Origin: Chloroflexota bacterium
Lineage (GTDB): Bacteria; Chloroflexota; UBA5177; JANWHV01
Direction: 5' to 3'
Length of the DNA: 5,731 bases
Assembly (NCBI GenBank): GCA_025450255.1
Contig: JANWHV010000256.1
Span: 1-5,731, forward strand
Shown: piece after piece, positions 4,089 through 5,731 of the stretch
How the letters are laid out: each line of letters opens with the position of its first letter
How positions within the stretch are numbered: the stretch's first letter is position 1
The notes under the pieces: model-generated
Database searches by the model: none
What the model was told of the DNA's origin: nothing
The model's input: only the letters and a program-made list of their open reading frames with translations
Position numbers and translations under genes: made by a program

Positions 4089-5731
4089 CGGTCGGCGGGA
4101 TTGGCGTTAGGATTCCCTGCCCTGGCGGCGCCCAGGTCAGGTAACAGTGCAGGTATGCGCCGACGGCATGATAGTCAAGCCGAATGGCGTGCGTTCCGCT
4201 GGTGAGCGGCACGAATACTGATTGCTCGTTCCCATTCGGACCGCCGTTCAGCACCGCTCGGCCATCCACGAACAGCGTCGATCGACCGGTGGTATCGAGC
4301 GCGAATTGATAACTGCCCGCGGTCGCGGCGGTAAAGCTACCCAGCCATTGCGTGGAGAACGGAAAGCTGAGGCTGCCCGGCGGGTTTTGGTAATACGTGT
4401 TCAGCACTTGATCCACGCGCTGCAGCACAGGCTGGCCGGTGATGTCGGGCCCTGGATAATAGAGGCCAAGCAGCCCGCCCGTTGGTAATGCCGGCGACGC
4501 GATGAATTGCGGCGAGATGTCCGCCCAATCGCTTGGAATATCATCCTGGGCAAGCGATCCGCTTGCCGCTCGCCACTGCAAGCCAAGCATCGCTCCGGCA
4601 CGGCCGCGTCCATCGATAACAATGGCGTGATTGCCGGCTCCAAGGCGGACCGCCGGCGTGCCAGAGCCGCCGATCGGCCAGGTAGCGCCGTCGATTGTGA
4701 CAGTGCCCGCCCGTATGCCGTACATGCGGAAGTTCAGGGGCAGCCATGCCTGGTCAACTCCGAGCACGAGCGTAGCCACGTAGCGCGCCTGGGTCTTCAC
4801 GCCGGCCGACGCGGGCCACGCAGCCTCGCCGGGCAGGTGACGCAGAGTCACGGACGACGCACCCGCGCCAAATGTTACAGTGGCGCCGACATTCGACTCC
4901 GCGTCCTTCCGCGTGACGATCACCACGCGGGCCTGGACGCTCGAGGGAATTTCGGCCGGTGTCAGTGGTATGACGCGCGCGGACGGATACGATCGCTGGA
5001 CATAGGCGTACACTTCGGTGCTGGTGGTCGGGATGATCAAGGCCAACCCGCCGCTCGGCACGGGAAGCGGTACGGGCACATTAGGATCGTAGCTGCTCAA
5101 TCCCTGCCCATTTGCCGCCAGTTGAAGTGCCGGATCCCCAACGAGATCCGGACTGATGCGGACGGTATAACCCTCGGACTCCAGGGTCAGGGCCGAGCGC
5201 CCAACCAGGGCCTGCATGCCGCCCATTTCGGACCACGCGACGAGGTTGTGTGCTTGCAGCACGAAATATGCATTGTAGTTGTCACGCGCTATGAAACCAA
5301 TCGAAACCATCGCCCCAAGCGCGGCGATTGCCACGACGAGGTAATTTGAGGATTTTCGCTTGTCAGGATTTGTGTTATCGGAAGACCGCGTTGCCCCGAG
5401 TTTGGCGCGTTGAAGCGCCGTACTCAGGCAAAGCGCAAGCGGTAGTGCGGCGATGAGAGCGACCGGCGCCACTACTAACAGCGACCGATCGCCCTGAGGC
5501 GCCTCGAAGTCGAGCGTTAAAATGCCACCTAGCATGCTGACGCCAAGCCAGAGAAGCAGAACTTGTGGAAACCACCGGCGGATTCCACGCAAGCACATCC
5601 CGAGTCCGAGCAAGAATAGGGCGCCGGTAGCGGTGTCCAGCATGGGTGAGCCGGGGAGATTGTGACGGCCGTTGGCATCGCCCTGGATCGTAAACATCAG
5701 GAGATGCATACGCAAGTTGGACGCGAGCGCG
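4066..5731 (-). CDS. GT39/PMT-like membrane glycosyltransferase, C-terminal part with PA14 domain (N-terminus beyond window)
   Basis: The frame is open through the right edge, so the TTG at 5715 is not the true start. There are 554 complete codons visible, ending at TGA 4068-4066. The visible part opens with GDANGRHNLPGSP (visible residues 17-29), which I recall from the loop before the last helices of Chloroflexota GT39 (ArnT/PMT-type) transferases; these use polyprenyl-phosphate sugars. Four helices follow (about 37-47, 57-72, 84-106, 130-148). A long extracytoplasmic region comes next. It contains a beta-rich stretch (about 316-387) ending GLQWRAA, then a PA14 domain (about 418-540) with GGLLGLYYPG, FSTQWLGSF, GSYQFALDTTGRSTLFVDG, GTHAIRLDYH and LTWAPPG. 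PA14 domains commonly bind glycans. The last eight codons overlap the convergent folD tail by 23 bases. The GT39 assignment is inferred because the catalytic N-terminal half is not seen; PA14 is clearer. Confidence 0.8.
   Translation of the reverse strand, partial: ALASNLRMHLLMFTIQGDANGRHNLPGSPMLDTATGALFLLGLGMCLRGIRRWFPQVLLLWLGVSMLGGILTLDFEAPQGDRSLLVVAPVALIAALPLALCLSTALQRAKLGATRSSDNTNPDKRKSSNYLVVAIAALGAMVSIGFIARDNYNAYFVLQAHNLVAWSEMGGMQALVGRSALTLESEGYTVRISPDLVGDPALQLAANGQGLSSYDPNVPVPLPVPSGGLALIIPTTSTEVYAYVQRSYPSARVIPLTPAEIPSSVQARVVIVTRKDAESNVGATVTFGAGASSVTLRHLPGEAAWPASAGVKTQARYVATLVLGVDQAWLPLNFRMYGIRAGTVTIDGATWPIGGSGTPAVRLGAGNHAIVIDGRGRAGAMLGLQWRAASGSLAQDDIPSDWADISPQFIASPALPTGGLLGLYYPGPDITGQPVLQRVDQVLNTYYQNPPGSLSFPFSTQWLGSFTAATAGSYQFALDTTGRSTLFVDGRAVLNGGPNGNEQSVFVPLTSGTHAIRLDYHAVGAYLHCYLTWAPPGQGILTPIPPTVIQPAHG

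Noticed and set aside
4507..5349. A 280-codon plus-strand open frame inside the glycosyltransferase region.
   Set aside because: Its product is Arg/Gly-rich with no recognisable domain, while the opposite strand encodes helices and a PA14 domain in a longer frame.
5713..5715. TTG at 5715 as the start of the glycosyltransferase gene.
   Set aside because: The frame stays open to the window edge, and the protein begins mid-domain at this point, so the gene is cut by the edge.

Overview
The window looks like a piece of chromosome from a moderately high-GC bacterium. My best guess is Chloroflexota or a relative. The basis is the style of the glycosyltransferase tail (a GDxNxRHNLPG block followed by a PA14 lectin-like domain) and of the His-rich membrane-anchored protein at the left edge. 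This placement is inference from protein style; no rRNA or marker gene is present. No mobile element, CRISPR array, tRNA or rRNA gene was seen.

Layout, left to right. (1) 1-443, minus strand: start of a single-pass membrane protein with a Cys/His-rich outer domain, cut by the left edge. (2) 444-572: divergent promoter region where one A/T-rich octamer can act as a -10 box in both directions. (3) 573-1778, plus: a complete 12-helix MFS transporter of the fucose-permease-like type. (4) 1779-1830: short convergent gap. (5) 1831-2244, minus: a stand-alone CheY-like receiver domain. (6) 2245-2337: leader holding a strong 12-bp bulged hairpin just after the upstream gene's stop, plus a smaller hairpin. 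(7) 2338-3060, minus: a PAP2-family membrane phosphatase with all three catalytic motifs. (8) 3061-3200: divergent control region. (9) 3201-4088, plus: a FolD-type methylenetetrahydrofolate dehydrogenase/cyclohydrolase, probably starting at GTG 3201, in which the usual catalytic lysine is isoleucine. (10) 4066-5731, minus: the C-terminal part of a GT39/PMT-like membrane glycosyltransferase ending in a PA14 domain. It overlaps the folD tail by 23 bp and is cut by the right edge.

The genes do not form one evident pathway. PAP2 phosphatase and a GT39-type transferase could both serve polyprenyl-lipid-linked sugar chemistry at the membrane, but folD lies between them on the opposite strand, so the link is only suggestive. 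The receiver may be co-transcribed behind PAP2, with the hairpin tuning read-through. The most notable point is the FolD active site: the lysine essential for cyclohydrolase activity is missing and the nearby aspartate is glutamate, suggesting a dehydrogenase-only or otherwise altered enzyme. I do not see a clear new multi-gene system here.
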